A stretch of 64,000 bases of DNA, from assembly GCF_024138165.1 (NCBI RefSeq), contig NZ_CP100001.1:310001-374000 (forward strand). Direction: 5' to 3'. Positions 25,751 through 34,395 of this stretch are shown here, in pieces. Within the stretch, counting starts at the first letter, position 1, and the number at the start of each line of letters is the position of its first letter. This stretch comes from Halorussus vallis (GTDB taxonomy: Archaea; Halobacteriota; Halobacteria; Halobacteriales; Haladaptataceae). The notes under the pieces are model-generated. The model was not told the DNA's origin. It saw nothing but the letters and a program-made list of their open reading frames with translations, and searched no databases. The translations under genes and the position numbers were made by a program.

Positions 25751-26518
25751 ATGGGTGAACAACACGGTGGCGGGCGCACGGTGAAATCGGACGGGACTCT
25801 GTTCTCCATCGTCGAACAGCTCCGCGCGTCGGACGGGGCGGGCGTCACCGAACTCGCGAACCGACTCGACGTCGCGAAGAGCACGGTCCACGACCACCTC
25901 TCGACGATACGCGACCGCGGATTCGTCGTCAAGCGCGGGAACGAGTACCACCTCGGTCTGGAGTTCTTCAACTACGGACAGTACGTTCGAAACCAGTTCG
26001 AACTCTACGAGGCCGCCAAACCCATCATCGACGAACTCGCGGAGACGACCGGCGAGATGGTGTGGCTGGTCGTCCACGAGAACGGCCAGGTGATGTACCT
26101 CTACGGCTGTGCCGGCCAGACCGACATCGACGAGAACACCCTCATCGGTTCGTGGGCGTACATGCACAGCAACTCCGCGGGCAAGGCCATCCTGGCACAC
26201 CTCCCCGACGCCGAACTCGAGTACGTCCTCGAACGCCACGGACTCCCCCAGCGGACGCCGAATACCATCACCGACCGCGACGAACTCGAAGCGGAACTCG
26301 AAGCGGTCCGCGAGCGGGGGTACGCGCTCAACCTGGGCGAGGACCTGAAGGGGATCCACGCGGTGAGCGTCCCGCTGTTGTTCGAAGACCGGATTCGCGG
26401 CGCCATCGCGATCGCCGGCCCCGCCCACCGGATGACCCGCGAACGCTGCGAGACGGAACTCATCGAACAACTGTCGGCGCTGACGAACGACATCGAACTG
26501 AGCCTGGCGTACGGGTAA
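25751..26518 (+). CDS. IclR-family transcription regulator
   Basis: 255 residues. ATG 25751 is preceded at about 27 bases by an ATTTTAG box, indicating a leaderless start; an ATG at 25586 in frame would read through the operator and is rejected. The N-terminal winged helix (residues about 15-75, with TELANRLDVAKSTVHDHLST) is followed by the IclR effector domain (about 90-250, with the GSWAYMHSNSAGKAILAHL block). IclR proteins bind small aromatic or organic acids and control catabolic operons, often autoregulated. Here it heads the aromatic island and has two identical palindromes upstream. Confidence 0.93.
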   Translation: MGEQHGGGRTVKSDGTLFSIVEQLRASDGAGVTELANRLDVAKSTVHDHLSTIRDRGFVVKRGNEYHLGLEFFNYGQYVRNQFELYEAAKPIIDELAETTGEMVWLVVHENGQVMYLYGCAGQTDIDENTLIGSWAYMHSNSAGKAILAHLPDAELEYVLERHGLPQRTPNTITDRDELEAELEAVRERGYALNLGEDLKGIHAVSVPLLFEDRIRGAIAIAGPAHRMTRERCETELIEQLSALTNDIELSLAYG

Positions 26519-26632
26519 CGTATCGCACACCCGTTCGTCGAGGCCGAACGACCGGTCCGAACGCGCGTCGGAGCCGGAACGCACCGTCGGTTCGAAAAAC
26601 GCTTTGGCGCTCGCGGACGCAGTCACGCGACG

Positions 26633-27262
26633 ATGATCGAAGAGATCGCACCCGGCGTCTACGACCTGAGCATCGCGAACCACAACGGCGGTCGCTACCG
26701 CACGTTCCTGTTCGACGGCGACGTCCCGACGCTCGTCGACGCGGCGTTCGACGACACGACCGACGTCGTCGCCGAGCGACTCGACGAACTCGGCGTCGCG
26801 CCGGAGCGACTCGTCGTGACGCACGGCGACCCAGACCACGTCGGCGGCCTCGCCGGCCTGGCCGACCGGTACGACCTCGAAACCTGGGTCCCCGAAGGGA
26901 CCGAGGTCGGCGGCGAGTACGCCCCCGACCGCCGGTACGGAGACGGCGACGAGGTCGGCCGGTTCGTCGCGGTCCACACGCCCGGGCACACGTCCGACCA
27001 CCACGTGCTCGTCGACGAGGCGGCCGGCGTCGCGGTGCTCGGCGACGCGGTGTTCGGCGCCGACGCCCGCGGGCTACCCGAGGGGTACTTCGTCCTCCCG
27101 CCCGGCTTCTTCTCCGAGGACGTGAACGAGGCCGACGCGAACCTCAAGCGACTGCTCGACTACGAGTTCGACGTCGGCCTCGTCTACCACGGGTCGAGCG
27201 TCGCGTCGGATGCGAGCGAGAAACTCGAACGATTCGTGGAGTTCGCCGGGAAGCCGAACTGA
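26633..27262 (+). CDS. Metallo-beta-lactamase-fold hydrolase
   Basis: 209 residues with the MBL metal motif in the form THGDPDH (residues 63-69; the second His of HxHxDH is Asp), HTPGH (115-119), GDAVFG (Asp138) and a C-terminal YHG. This variant set is common in archaeal MBL hydrolases that act on thioesters or esters. It lies between the IclR gene and the acyl-CoA synthetase operon, so an acyl-CoA or lactone hydrolase role in the aromatic pathway is plausible but unproved. Confidence 0.88.
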   Translation: MIEEIAPGVYDLSIANHNGGRYRTFLFDGDVPTLVDAAFDDTTDVVAERLDELGVAPERLVVTHGDPDHVGGLAGLADRYDLETWVPEGTEVGGEYAPDRRYGDGDEVGRFVAVHTPGHTSDHHVLVDEAAGVAVLGDAVFGADARGLPEGYFVLPPGFFSEDVNEADANLKRLLDYEFDVGLVYHGSSVASDASEKLERFVEFAGKPN

Positions 27263-27350
27263 CGCCGGTTGCGGAGGGCCGGCCGCGGTCACCCCCGGAA
27301 TAGGCCGACTCGGGGGAAACGTTATGGTCGCGTTCCGAATACCGTGAAGC

Positions 27351-28727
27351 GTGAACGTTGAGCGTCTCTTCAGGCCCGAGAGTATCGCGGTGATCGGGGC
27401 CTCCCAGACAGAAGGGAAGATCGGCTACGAGGCCATGGCCAACGCCGTCGAGTTCGGCGGGCGAGTCTACCCCGTCAACCCGTCGGGGTCGGGGACCGTC
27501 TTCGGAGAAGCGTTCGTCGAATCCGTCGCCGACGTCGACGACCGCGTCGACCTCGCGCTGCTGTGCGTGCCCGCACCGGTCGTCCCGGACGTGCTCGAAG
27601 AGTGCGGCCGGGCCGACGTCGGCGGGGCGGTCATCTACGCCGGCGGGTTCGCCGAGGCCGACGAGGACGGCGAGCGGTTGCAGGCCGAGATAACCGACAT
27701 CGCCGCCCGCCACGACCTCGCCCTCCTGGGGCCGAACACGAGCGGGTTCGTCGTCCCGAGTCGCGACCTGTTCGCCTCCTTCGCTGGCGGCGTCGAGCGG
27801 ATGCCGCCGGGCGACGTCGCCATCGTCGCCCAGAGCGGCGGCGTCGCCCACACCCTCGCCTTCCAGGCGATGCGCGAGGGCCGCGGCGTCTCGGCGATGG
27901 TCGGCCTCGGCAACCGCGCGAACGTCGGCTTCGAGGAGGCCGTCTCGTTCTTCGACGGCGACGAGGAGACGGGAGCCATCGTCCTCCACGTTGAGGGGAC
28001 CGACAGGGGCCGCCAGCTAATGGAGACGTGCCGCGAAGCGACGACCCCGGTCGCGGCATACAAGGTCGGGCAGTCGGACGTCGGCGACTTCGCCGAATCC
28101 CACACCGGCGCGCTGACCGGCGACCACGAACTCTACGAGGCCGGATTCGCCCAGTACGGCGTCCCGACCGTCGACTCGACGCTGGCGCTGTTCGACGCGG
28201 GCGAGGCGCTCGCGAAGTCGCCACCGCCCGCCGGCGGGAACGTCGGCGTCGTCACCGCGCAGGCTGGTCCGGGCATCATCGTCGCCGACCGCGTCCAGCG
28301 CGGCGGCGGAACGCTCCCGGACCTCGGCGAGGAAACCCGCGAGCGGGTCGGCGATATCCTGCCGGGCATCACCTACGCCGGCAACCCCGTCGACACCGGC
28401 CGGCCGATGCCCGAGTTCGGGGAGGTCGTGACGGCGGTCGCCGAGGACGACGCGGTCGACGTGGTGCTTGTCTTCGAACTGTTCGAGGAGGCGCTCGGCT
28501 TCCCGGTCGAGACGCTCGACGGCCTCGCCGACCGGGTCGGCAAGCCGGTGCTGTTCGCCACCGAGGGGCCGGTCGACGCCACCGAGGACGAACTCCGGGC
28601 GCTCAGGGACGCGGGCGTGCCGACGTTCACGTCGCCCGAGCGCGCCGCCGACGCCGCGGCGCTGCTGGCGAGGTTCGCCGACTTCGCTTCGACCGACGGG
28701 AGCGAGGAGGTGAGCGCCGATGTCTGA
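27351..28727 (+). CDS. ADP-forming acyl-CoA synthetase, alpha subunit
   Basis: GTG start, 458 residues. The CoA-binding domain begins FRPESIAVIGAS (residues about 7-18), and the phosphate-carrying His is His251 in AESHTGALTGD, as in archaeal acetyl/aryl-CoA synthetases (ACD). Together with the beta subunit it interconverts acyl-CoA + ADP + Pi and acid + CoA + ATP. The beta gene overlaps its end by eight bases. Set between an MBL hydrolase and a thioesterase in an aromatic island, its substrate is more likely an aryl or dicarboxylic acid than acetate; this is inference. Confidence 0.93.
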   Translation: MNVERLFRPESIAVIGASQTEGKIGYEAMANAVEFGGRVYPVNPSGSGTVFGEAFVESVADVDDRVDLALLCVPAPVVPDVLEECGRADVGGAVIYAGGFAEADEDGERLQAEITDIAARHDLALLGPNTSGFVVPSRDLFASFAGGVERMPPGDVAIVAQSGGVAHTLAFQAMREGRGVSAMVGLGNRANVGFEEAVSFFDGDEETGAIVLHVEGTDRGRQLMETCREATTPVAAYKVGQSDVGDFAESHTGALTGDHELYEAGFAQYGVPTVDSTLALFDAGEALAKSPPPAGGNVGVVTAQAGPGIIVADRVQRGGGTLPDLGEETRERVGDILPGITYAGNPVDTGRPMPEFGEVVTAVAEDDAVDVVLVFELFEEALGFPVETLDGLADRVGKPVLFATEGPVDATEDELRALRDAGVPTFTSPERAADAAALLARFADFASTDGSEEVSADV

Positions 28728-29427
28728 GTCCGACCCTATCGCGGCCGCCCGCGAGGACGGTCGGACGACGCTGACCGAGGCGGAGGCCAAGACGTTGCTA
28801 GCCGACGCGGGCGTCCGAACGCCCGAGTTCGCGGTCGCCGGCGACGCCGAGGCGGCGGCCGACGCCGCCGCCGACCTCGGTTTCCCGGTCGTCGTCAAGG
28901 TTTCCTCGCCCGCGGTCACCCACAAGAGCGAGTGGGCCGACGGCGCGGGCGTCGCCGTCGGCCTCGACTCCCGGGACGCGGTCAGGGAGGCTGCCGAGCG
29001 CATCTTCGAGGCGGCCGCCGACGCGGACATCGACGCCGACGTGCTGGTCGAGGCGGCGCTCGACACCGACGCGGGGACCGAGGTCATCGTCGGCGGACTG
29101 CGGGACGCCTCGTTCGGGCCGGTCGTGCTGGCCGGCCTCGGCGGGGTGTTCACCGAACTGTTCGAGGACACCAGCCATAGACTCGCGCCGGTCGACGAAA
29201 CCGAGGCCCGAGAGGCCATCGAGGAACTGACCGCGGCGCGGCTACTCCGCGGCTACCGCGGGACGCCGCCGGCCGACGTTTCGGCGCTGGCTGGCGTCGT
29301 CGCGACCGTCGGCGACCTCGTCGTCGAGAACGAGGCCGTGGCCGAAATCGACGTGAATCCGGTGCTGGCCACCGCAGAGGGCGCGGTCGCGCTCGACGCG
29401 CTCGTGGTGCTGGAGGAGGAGGCCTGA
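28720..29427 (+). CDS. ADP-forming acyl-CoA synthetase, beta subunit (ATP-grasp)
   Basis: 235 residues with the ATP-grasp pattern of ACD beta chains: LTEAEAKTLLADAGVRTPEF at the start, FPVVVKVSSPAVTHKSEW (residues about 49-66), VEAALDTDAGTEVIVGGLRD and a C-terminal DVNPVLAT nucleotide loop. It carries out phosphotransfer between ADP/ATP and the phospho-His of the alpha subunit. It overlaps the alpha gene and is followed one base later by the thioesterase gene, so all three are one operon. Confidence 0.92.
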   Translation: MSESDPIAAAREDGRTTLTEAEAKTLLADAGVRTPEFAVAGDAEAAADAAADLGFPVVVKVSSPAVTHKSEWADGAGVAVGLDSRDAVREAAERIFEAAADADIDADVLVEAALDTDAGTEVIVGGLRDASFGPVVLAGLGGVFTELFEDTSHRLAPVDETEAREAIEELTAARLLRGYRGTPPADVSALAGVVATVGDLVVENEAVAEIDVNPVLATAEGAVALDALVVLEEEA

Positions 29428-29428
29428 G

Positions 29429-29830
29429 ATGTACGACCGCGTCTGGACCGTCCGGTTCTCGGACACCGACCCGTTCGGCATCGCCCACTACCCGCGCATC
29501 GTCGACGCCCTCCACGAAACCTCGGACATGTTCATGGAGGAGATCGGCTTTCCCTTCTGGGAGCTCTCGGGCGAGCGGGAGTTCGGCCTGCCGCTCGTGG
29601 AGATGAACTTCGAGTTCGAGAAGCCCGTAGAGGCCGGCGACCGCGTCACCGTCGAACTCACGCCGACGCTCGGCGACCGGAGCGTCAGGTTCGACTACGT
29701 CGCCCGCCGCGACGGCGAGGTGGCGTTTTCGGGGTACGAACAGCGGGTCTGCGCCCGGACGGGCGGCGGGGGGTCGATGGAGCTACCCGACGACCTCCGG
29801 ACCGCGATGGCGGCGTACGCCGACGACTAA
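29429..29830 (+). CDS. 4-hydroxybenzoyl-CoA-thioesterase-family hotdog protein
   Basis: 133 residues, single hotdog domain. The signature FSDTDPFGIAHYPR (residues 10-23) carries the catalytic aspartate (Asp14, equivalent to Asp17 of the Pseudomonas 4HBT enzyme). The stop of the synthetase beta gene and this start are one base apart. A thioesterase immediately before gentisate 1,2-dioxygenase is what is expected of a gentisyl-CoA thioesterase in the CoA-dependent 4-hydroxybenzoate route known from Brevibacillus (phgC role). That assignment is inference from context. Confidence 0.88.
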   Translation: MYDRVWTVRFSDTDPFGIAHYPRIVDALHETSDMFMEEIGFPFWELSGEREFGLPLVEMNFEFEKPVEAGDRVTVELTPTLGDRSVRFDYVARRDGEVAFSGYEQRVCARTGGGGSMELPDDLRTAMAAYADD

Positions 29831-29887
29831 CGGCGGAACGCTGACGCGGACGACACGTTTTTGGGACTTCCGGCGCCACGTACGTAC

Positions 29888-30058
29888 ATGGCCGAATTCG
29901 ACAACATCTACGCCGAGGAGAACCCGTTCGTCCGAGCCCACTTCGACTGTCTGAGCTGCGGCGGGAAGCTCTGGGAGTACGCCATCCAGGGCCAGATGGT
30001 GTGCGAGGACTGCCGGGCGGTGTTCCCCTCCGGCGAAGTGTTCGACGCCCAGACGTAG
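29888..30058 (+). CDS. 56-residue zinc-ribbon protein in the gentisate cluster
   Basis: MAEFDNIYAEENPFVRAHFD followed by CLSCGG and CEDCRA: four cysteines in two CxxC knuckles, 15-20 residues apart. The product has no other domain. It sits between the thioesterase and the dioxygenase genes on the same strand, so it is probably part of the pathway as an accessory or regulatory protein. Similar free-standing ribbons are not part of the known gentisate enzymes. Confidence 0.8.
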   Translation: MAEFDNIYAEENPFVRAHFDCLSCGGKLWEYAIQGQMVCEDCRAVFPSGEVFDAQT

Positions 30059-30153
30059 CCGCGGGGACGCCTCCGCAGCGCGACGGTCAGATCGGGTCGA
30101 AGTCGGGGGTTCGAACGGCCGGCACGACGCTTCCGTCGGCGGGTGTCCACTAC

Positions 30154-30160
30154 ACTTATG
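30154..30160 (+). promoter_or_regulatory. TATA-like box before gentisate dioxygenase
   Basis: ACTTATG lies 25-31 bases before the ATG at 30185, the usual distance for an archaeal leaderless transcript. The gene therefore has a promoter of its own inside the cluster. Confidence 0.6.
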
Positions 30161-30184
30161 TTGAACGTGTGCAAACTATTCACT

Positions 30185-31267
30185 ATGGCCCAGCAAGACC
30201 CAGAGGAGCTCTTGGAGTTGAGTTCCGGAACCCGGAGCATCCTCGAGGACCACGGCCTCCGCCCGCTGTGGGAGGTCGAGGACGACTTCGGGAACGTCAT
30301 CGACGACCTCGAACCCGACATCTGGAAGTGGGACGACATCCAGACCGCCATCGACAGCATCGAGGAGGACGTCCCCATCGCCGACCTGCCGCCGGGCTTC
30401 CAGCGCCGAGTGGCGGTCCCCATCAACACCGCCATCGGCAACGCCATCTCGAACACCATCTACGTCGGCGTCCAGACGGTTTCGCCCGGCGAGACGGCGC
30501 CCTCTCACCGACACTCCGCGAACGCCCTCCGGTTTACCATCGACGGCGCCGAGGAGATGAAGACGGTCGTCGCAGGGGAGGAGTTCCCGATGCGGGACAA
30601 CGACCTCATCACGACGCCCCAGTGGGAGTGGCACGACCACGTCAACGACTCGGACAAGACGGCCGCGTGGCTCGACGTGCTCGACCTGCCGCTGTTCCTG
30701 GACTCGCTCAACAAGCGCCAGGCGTTCGAGAATCACGAACTCGAACGCCAGCCGGTCACGAAGACCCAGGGCTACTGGGACTCGCAGTACGGCCGCGGCC
30801 GACCCGCGAACGAGAAGGACGACGGCTCGATTCCGGGGCCGTTCGAGGGCATCCGCGAGGCGACGCCGCCGTACCGCTTCGGCTGGGACGAGATGCTGGA
30901 GTCGCTCCGCCAGCGCGCCGACAACGACGAACCCGACCCCCACGACGGCTACAGTCTGGCGTACGTCAACCCCGCAACGGGCGAAGAACCGCTGTTCCCG
31001 ACGATGTCGTTCCGGGCCCAGTTGCTCCAGGAGGCGACCGACCCGCATTTCCACAACGCGACCGAGGTGTACTTCGTCATCGAGGGCGAGGGCGCGACTC
31101 ACGTCGGCGACGAGGCCCTGGAGTGGGGCAAGTGGGACATCTTCGTGGTGCCGCCGGACGAGGTCCACCACCACGAACCCGACGGCGAGGCCATCCTGCT
31201 CGGCATGACCGACCGCCCCGTGTTCGAGGCGTTCAACTTCTACGCCGAAGCCCAGCCGTCGTCGTAA
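30185..31267 (+). CDS. Gentisate 1,2-dioxygenase
   Basis: 360 residues, the family's length, with a bicupin fold. The N-terminal cupin has the iron-binding pair His108-x-His110 in PSHRHSANALRF, with a further His in WEWHDH. The C-terminal cupin has DPHFHNATEVYFVIEGEG and VPPDEVHHHEP. The enzyme opens gentisate between C1 and C2 to maleylpyruvate using Fe(II) and O2. ATG 30185 is chosen because of the correctly spaced TATA-like box; the frame is open to 30143. It is followed by a palindromic hairpin and a T6 run and converges with the flavin monooxygenase gene. Confidence 0.95.
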   Translation: MAQQDPEELLELSSGTRSILEDHGLRPLWEVEDDFGNVIDDLEPDIWKWDDIQTAIDSIEEDVPIADLPPGFQRRVAVPINTAIGNAISNTIYVGVQTVSPGETAPSHRHSANALRFTIDGAEEMKTVVAGEEFPMRDNDLITTPQWEWHDHVNDSDKTAAWLDVLDLPLFLDSLNKRQAFENHELERQPVTKTQGYWDSQYGRGRPANEKDDGSIPGPFEGIREATPPYRFGWDEMLESLRQRADNDEPDPHDGYSLAYVNPATGEEPLFPTMSFRAQLLQEATDPHFHNATEVYFVIEGEGATHVGDEALEWGKWDIFVVPPDEVHHHEPDGEAILLGMTDRPVFEAFNFYAEAQPSS

Positions 31268-31269
31268 CC

Positions 31270-31316
31270 GGACCGCCCGCGGGCGGTCCTCACGGTCGCG
31301 GCACTCGTCGTTTTTT
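31270..31316 (+). terminator. Hairpin plus T-run after gentisate dioxygenase
   Basis: A perfect 20-base palindrome at 31270-31289 starts two bases after the stop codon, and TTTTTT follows at 31311-31316. In haloarchaea T-runs support termination, so this is the best terminator candidate in the window. Confidence 0.75.
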
Positions 31317-31410
31317 GGCCGGTTCCGCCATTTCTCACGCGAGACGGGTGCAGAAGAAGGAGAGAACGGAAAACGGAGAACGAGAGGGAGTCAGCACCGA
31401 AGCGAAGCGG

Positions 31411-32643
31411 TCAGTACTGACCCACCGACGTCGGCGGACTGCCGTGGGGACCGTAGGGCGCGTCGTCGAGCCACTCGCCGGCGCGTTCGATGTAGTCGGA
31501 CAGTTCGGCGGCGGCGCGCTTTTTCGCCTTGGTCACCGGGCTGTCGCCCTGAAGGTACTCGAGGGCCTGGCCGGCGGCGTCCTTGTTCCACTCGGCCGCC
31601 TGTTCGCGCCGGGCGGCGTACTCCTCGACTTCGGCGCGGGCGACGGAATCGACCCGGGCCTGCCGGGCGACCGTGATGGCCGACGCCGCCGCGACGGCGT
31701 CGGCGATGCCCGAGTTCATTCCGCGTGCGCCGAACGGGGCGAACAGGTGGCCGGCCTCGCCGGCGAGCAGGACCCGCCGGTGGTCGTCGACGAAGGTGTC
31801 GGCGGTGACCTGGAGGAACTGGTAGGTCGACACCCACGTGACGCGGTCGCGGTAGCGCTCGCCGAGCGTGGTGGCGACGAGGTCGGCGACGTTCTCCTCG
31901 CTGGCCATCGCCTCGGGGTCGTCGGACTCCTTGCACTGGATGTCGACGCGCCAACCGCCCTGAAACGGCACGAGCAGCACGTTCCGCCCGTCGACCGCCG
32001 GGTGGTCGTAGTGGAACACCCGCTCCTGGTCGCGGGGGTCGTCGGGGTCCTCCTCGACGTCGGCGATGATGAAGGAGTTCTTCGACTCCTCGCCGTCGAA
32101 CTCCGCGCCGATCTGTTTGCGGACCGTCGACCCCGCGCCGTCGGCGCCGACGACGTGGGAGGCTTCCCACTCCTCGCCGTCCTCGGTCACGACCCGGACG
32201 CCGTCGGCCGACGACTCGACGGTCTCGACCGGCGAGTCCCAGTGGACGTCGACGCCCACGTCCTCCAACGCTTCGAGCATGAAGTCCTCGGTCCACACCT
32301 GCGGGAGGCTGGTGAAGTGGGGGAGGTCGCCGGAGCCGCCGGGGTTGGAGTAGGTCCGGGAGAAGACCTCCTTACCCCGCCAGAGCGTCCGGCGCGTCGA
32401 CCAGATGATACCCTCGTCGGCGAGCCGCTTGCCCAGTCCGGGGTGGTTCTGCTCCAGAGTCTGGAGCGTCGCCCCGTGGACGAAGATGGCGCGACTGCCG
32501 GGGCGTTCTCGGTCCTGGGGGTCGGCTTCGAGGATGGTGACCGGGACGCCGCGAGCCTGCAGGGCGAGCGCGGCGGTCATTCCCGTCGGGCCTGCGCCGG
32601 CGACGATGACAGGAGCCTCGCTGCTACCGTTATCAGAACTCAT
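31411..32643 (-). CDS. Group A flavin monooxygenase (aromatic hydroxylase)
   Basis: 410 residues. The N-terminal FAD motif is VAGAGPTGMTAALALQARG (residues about 14-32), the second contact is GADGAGSTVRK (about 165-175), and the third is GEAGHLFAPFGARGMNSGIA (about 295-314): the three marks of NADH-dependent flavoprotein hydroxylases such as 3-hydroxybenzoate 6-hydroxylase and 4-hydroxybenzoyl-CoA 1-hydroxylase. It converges with the gentisate dioxygenase gene and diverges from an aldehyde dehydrogenase gene. With a CoA ligase and thioesterase in the same cluster, it is a strong candidate for the hydroxylase that forms gentisate or gentisyl-CoA. Confidence 0.93.
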   Translation of the reverse strand: MSSDNGSSEAPVIVAGAGPTGMTAALALQARGVPVTILEADPQDRERPGSRAIFVHGATLQTLEQNHPGLGKRLADEGIIWSTRRTLWRGKEVFSRTYSNPGGSGDLPHFTSLPQVWTEDFMLEALEDVGVDVHWDSPVETVESSADGVRVVTEDGEEWEASHVVGADGAGSTVRKQIGAEFDGEESKNSFIIADVEEDPDDPRDQERVFHYDHPAVDGRNVLLVPFQGGWRVDIQCKESDDPEAMASEENVADLVATTLGERYRDRVTWVSTYQFLQVTADTFVDDHRRVLLAGEAGHLFAPFGARGMNSGIADAVAAASAITVARQARVDSVARAEVEEYAARREQAAEWNKDAAGQALEYLQGDSPVTKAKKRAAAELSDYIERAGEWLDDAPYGPHGSPPTSVGQY

Positions 32644-32803
32644 TCTACTCTGAACGACGAGTTCGGGGTATTAGTTATTTTCCTTGCGAGGACCACGCAC
32701 GCGCCACACCGAATCGGCCCGGCGTCGGGGATGTCGGGCGGAGCGCGGCGACTTCACCTAAGAAACGCTAGGTTTGATAAGGTATACCACCCATCGTGAC
32801 GCT
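32644..32803. promoter_or_regulatory. Divergent promoter region, hydroxylase versus ALDH
   Basis: A minus-strand TATA-like run (32669-32680) is correctly placed for the monooxygenase start at 32643, and a plus-strand TTTGATAAGG (32773-32782) for the aldehyde dehydrogenase at 32804. Both look leaderless. No long inverted repeat is present. Confidence 0.6.
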
Positions 32804-34285
32804 ATGGCGCAAGAAGCGAGCGCACGATTCGACACGGACGGCGACTGGGAGCGACTCTTCGTCGGCGGCGAGTGGCGGCGAGCACCCGACAACGACCGAA
32901 TTCACGTCGAGAACCCCGCGACGAGGGAGCGAATCGCGTCGGTGCCGAAGGCGTCGGCCGCCGACGTCGACGAGGCCTACGCGGCCGCCCGCGAGGCCCA
33001 ACCCGAGTGGGCGGCCCAGCCGCCGCAGGTGCGGGCGGAAGTCGTCCAGAAGGCGATGGGCGTCGTCGAGGAGCACCAGGAGGACCTCGAAGGCGTCCTG
33101 GTTGCCGAGGGCGGGAGCACCCTGACGAAGGCCCACGTCGAACTCGACCTGCTCGCGCCCGGGATGATGGCCGAGGCCGCGACCTTCCCGACACGGGCGC
33201 AGGGCACTCACGCCAACTCGACCATCCCGGGCCGCGAGAACGAGATTCACCGCGAACCGGTCGGCGTAGTCGGGGTCATCTCGCCGTGGAACGTCCCGTT
33301 CCACCTCTCGATGCGGGCGGTCGCGCCCGCCGTCGCGCTCGGCAACGCCGTGGTGCTCAAACCCGCACCCGAGACGCCCATCGCCGGCGGTCTGGCGCTC
33401 GCCCGGGTGTTCGAGGCGGCCGGCCTTCCCCCGGGCGTCCTCAACGTCGTCCCGGGCAACGGCGCCGAAACCGGCGAGGCGGTCGCCTCCCATCCCGACG
33501 CGAACGTCGTCTCGTTCACCGGGTCGACGGAGGTGGGCAAGCGCGTGGCGCAGAACGCGGTCGAGAACCTCGCGCTACCGGCGCTGGAACTCGGGGGCAA
33601 CAACCCGCAACTCGTCCTGGCGGACGCCGACCTCGACCTCGCGGTCGACGCGGGCGTCTTCGGGTCGTTCTTCCACCAGGGCCAGATCTGCATCTCCATC
33701 AACCGCCACCTGGTCCACGAGTCGCTGTACGACGAGTACGTCGAGCGCCTCGCCGACCGCGCCGAGGCGCTGACGGTCGGCGACCCCGCGAAAGGCTCCG
33801 ACGTTGGCCCCGTCATCAACGAGTCTCAGCGCGACGAGATGCTCCGGTTCGTCGAAGAGAGCGTCGAGGCGGGCGCTCGCGTCGTCGCGGGCGGCGACAG
33901 CGACGACCTGTTCGTCGAGCCGACGGTGCTCGCCGACGCGACCAACGACATGCCCGTCGCGCGCAACGAGCACTTCGGCCACATCGCGCCGGTCATCCCG
34001 TTCTCGGACGACGAGGAGGCGGTCGAACTCGCCAACGACACCGACTACGGCCTCACCGCGTCGGTCATCTCCGCCGACCTCGACCGGGCGAAGCGAGTCG
34101 CCGGCCGCGTCGAGGCCGGAATGGTCCACGTCAACGACCAGCCCATCAACGACGAACCTCACGTCCCGTTCGGCGGCGTGAAGGGGTCGGGGCTGGGCCG
34201 CTACAACGGCGAGGCCATCATGCGGGAGTTCACCGAGGAGCGGTGGGTGTCGCTCCAGCACGACCGCCGGGAGTATCCGCTCTGA
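32804..34285 (+). CDS. Aldehyde dehydrogenase, copy 2
   Basis: 493 residues with SPWNVPFHLSMRAVAPAVAL (residues 160-179), FTGSTEVGKR (238-247), Glu262 in ELGGNN and Cys296 in GQICISINRHLVHE. Extensive similarity to the copy at 12549-14039 shows they are paralogues. The relatives oxidise benzaldehyde- or vanillin-type aldehydes. It is divergent from the hydroxylase and followed 110 bases later by the FAH gene, so it likely supplies an aromatic acid to the pathway. Confidence 0.94.
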   Translation: MAQEASARFDTDGDWERLFVGGEWRRAPDNDRIHVENPATRERIASVPKASAADVDEAYAAAREAQPEWAAQPPQVRAEVVQKAMGVVEEHQEDLEGVLVAEGGSTLTKAHVELDLLAPGMMAEAATFPTRAQGTHANSTIPGRENEIHREPVGVVGVISPWNVPFHLSMRAVAPAVALGNAVVLKPAPETPIAGGLALARVFEAAGLPPGVLNVVPGNGAETGEAVASHPDANVVSFTGSTEVGKRVAQNAVENLALPALELGGNNPQLVLADADLDLAVDAGVFGSFFHQGQICISINRHLVHESLYDEYVERLADRAEALTVGDPAKGSDVGPVINESQRDEMLRFVEESVEAGARVVAGGDSDDLFVEPTVLADATNDMPVARNEHFGHIAPVIPFSDDEEAVELANDTDYGLTASVISADLDRAKRVAGRVEAGMVHVNDQPINDEPHVPFGGVKGSGLGRYNGEAIMREFTEERWVSLQHDRREYPL

Positions 34286-34395
34286 GGGGCCGACTCGACG
34301 GGAAGGGCCGGGGCGTCGAACCGCGGAACCCGGCCCGGACCGCCGCCGTCGCCCGAACGCCATCCTTTATGTGTGCGCTGTGCGCATATGTCGGT

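Noticed and set aside
30001-32799. A 932-residue open frame on the plus strand
   Set aside because: It overlaps gentisate dioxygenase and the antisense of the flavin hydroxylase; both have complete family motifs in other frames.
34361-34390. TGTGCGC direct repeat before the FAH gene as an operator
   Set aside because: The unit is short, imperfectly symmetric and overlaps the TATA box; not distinguishable from chance.
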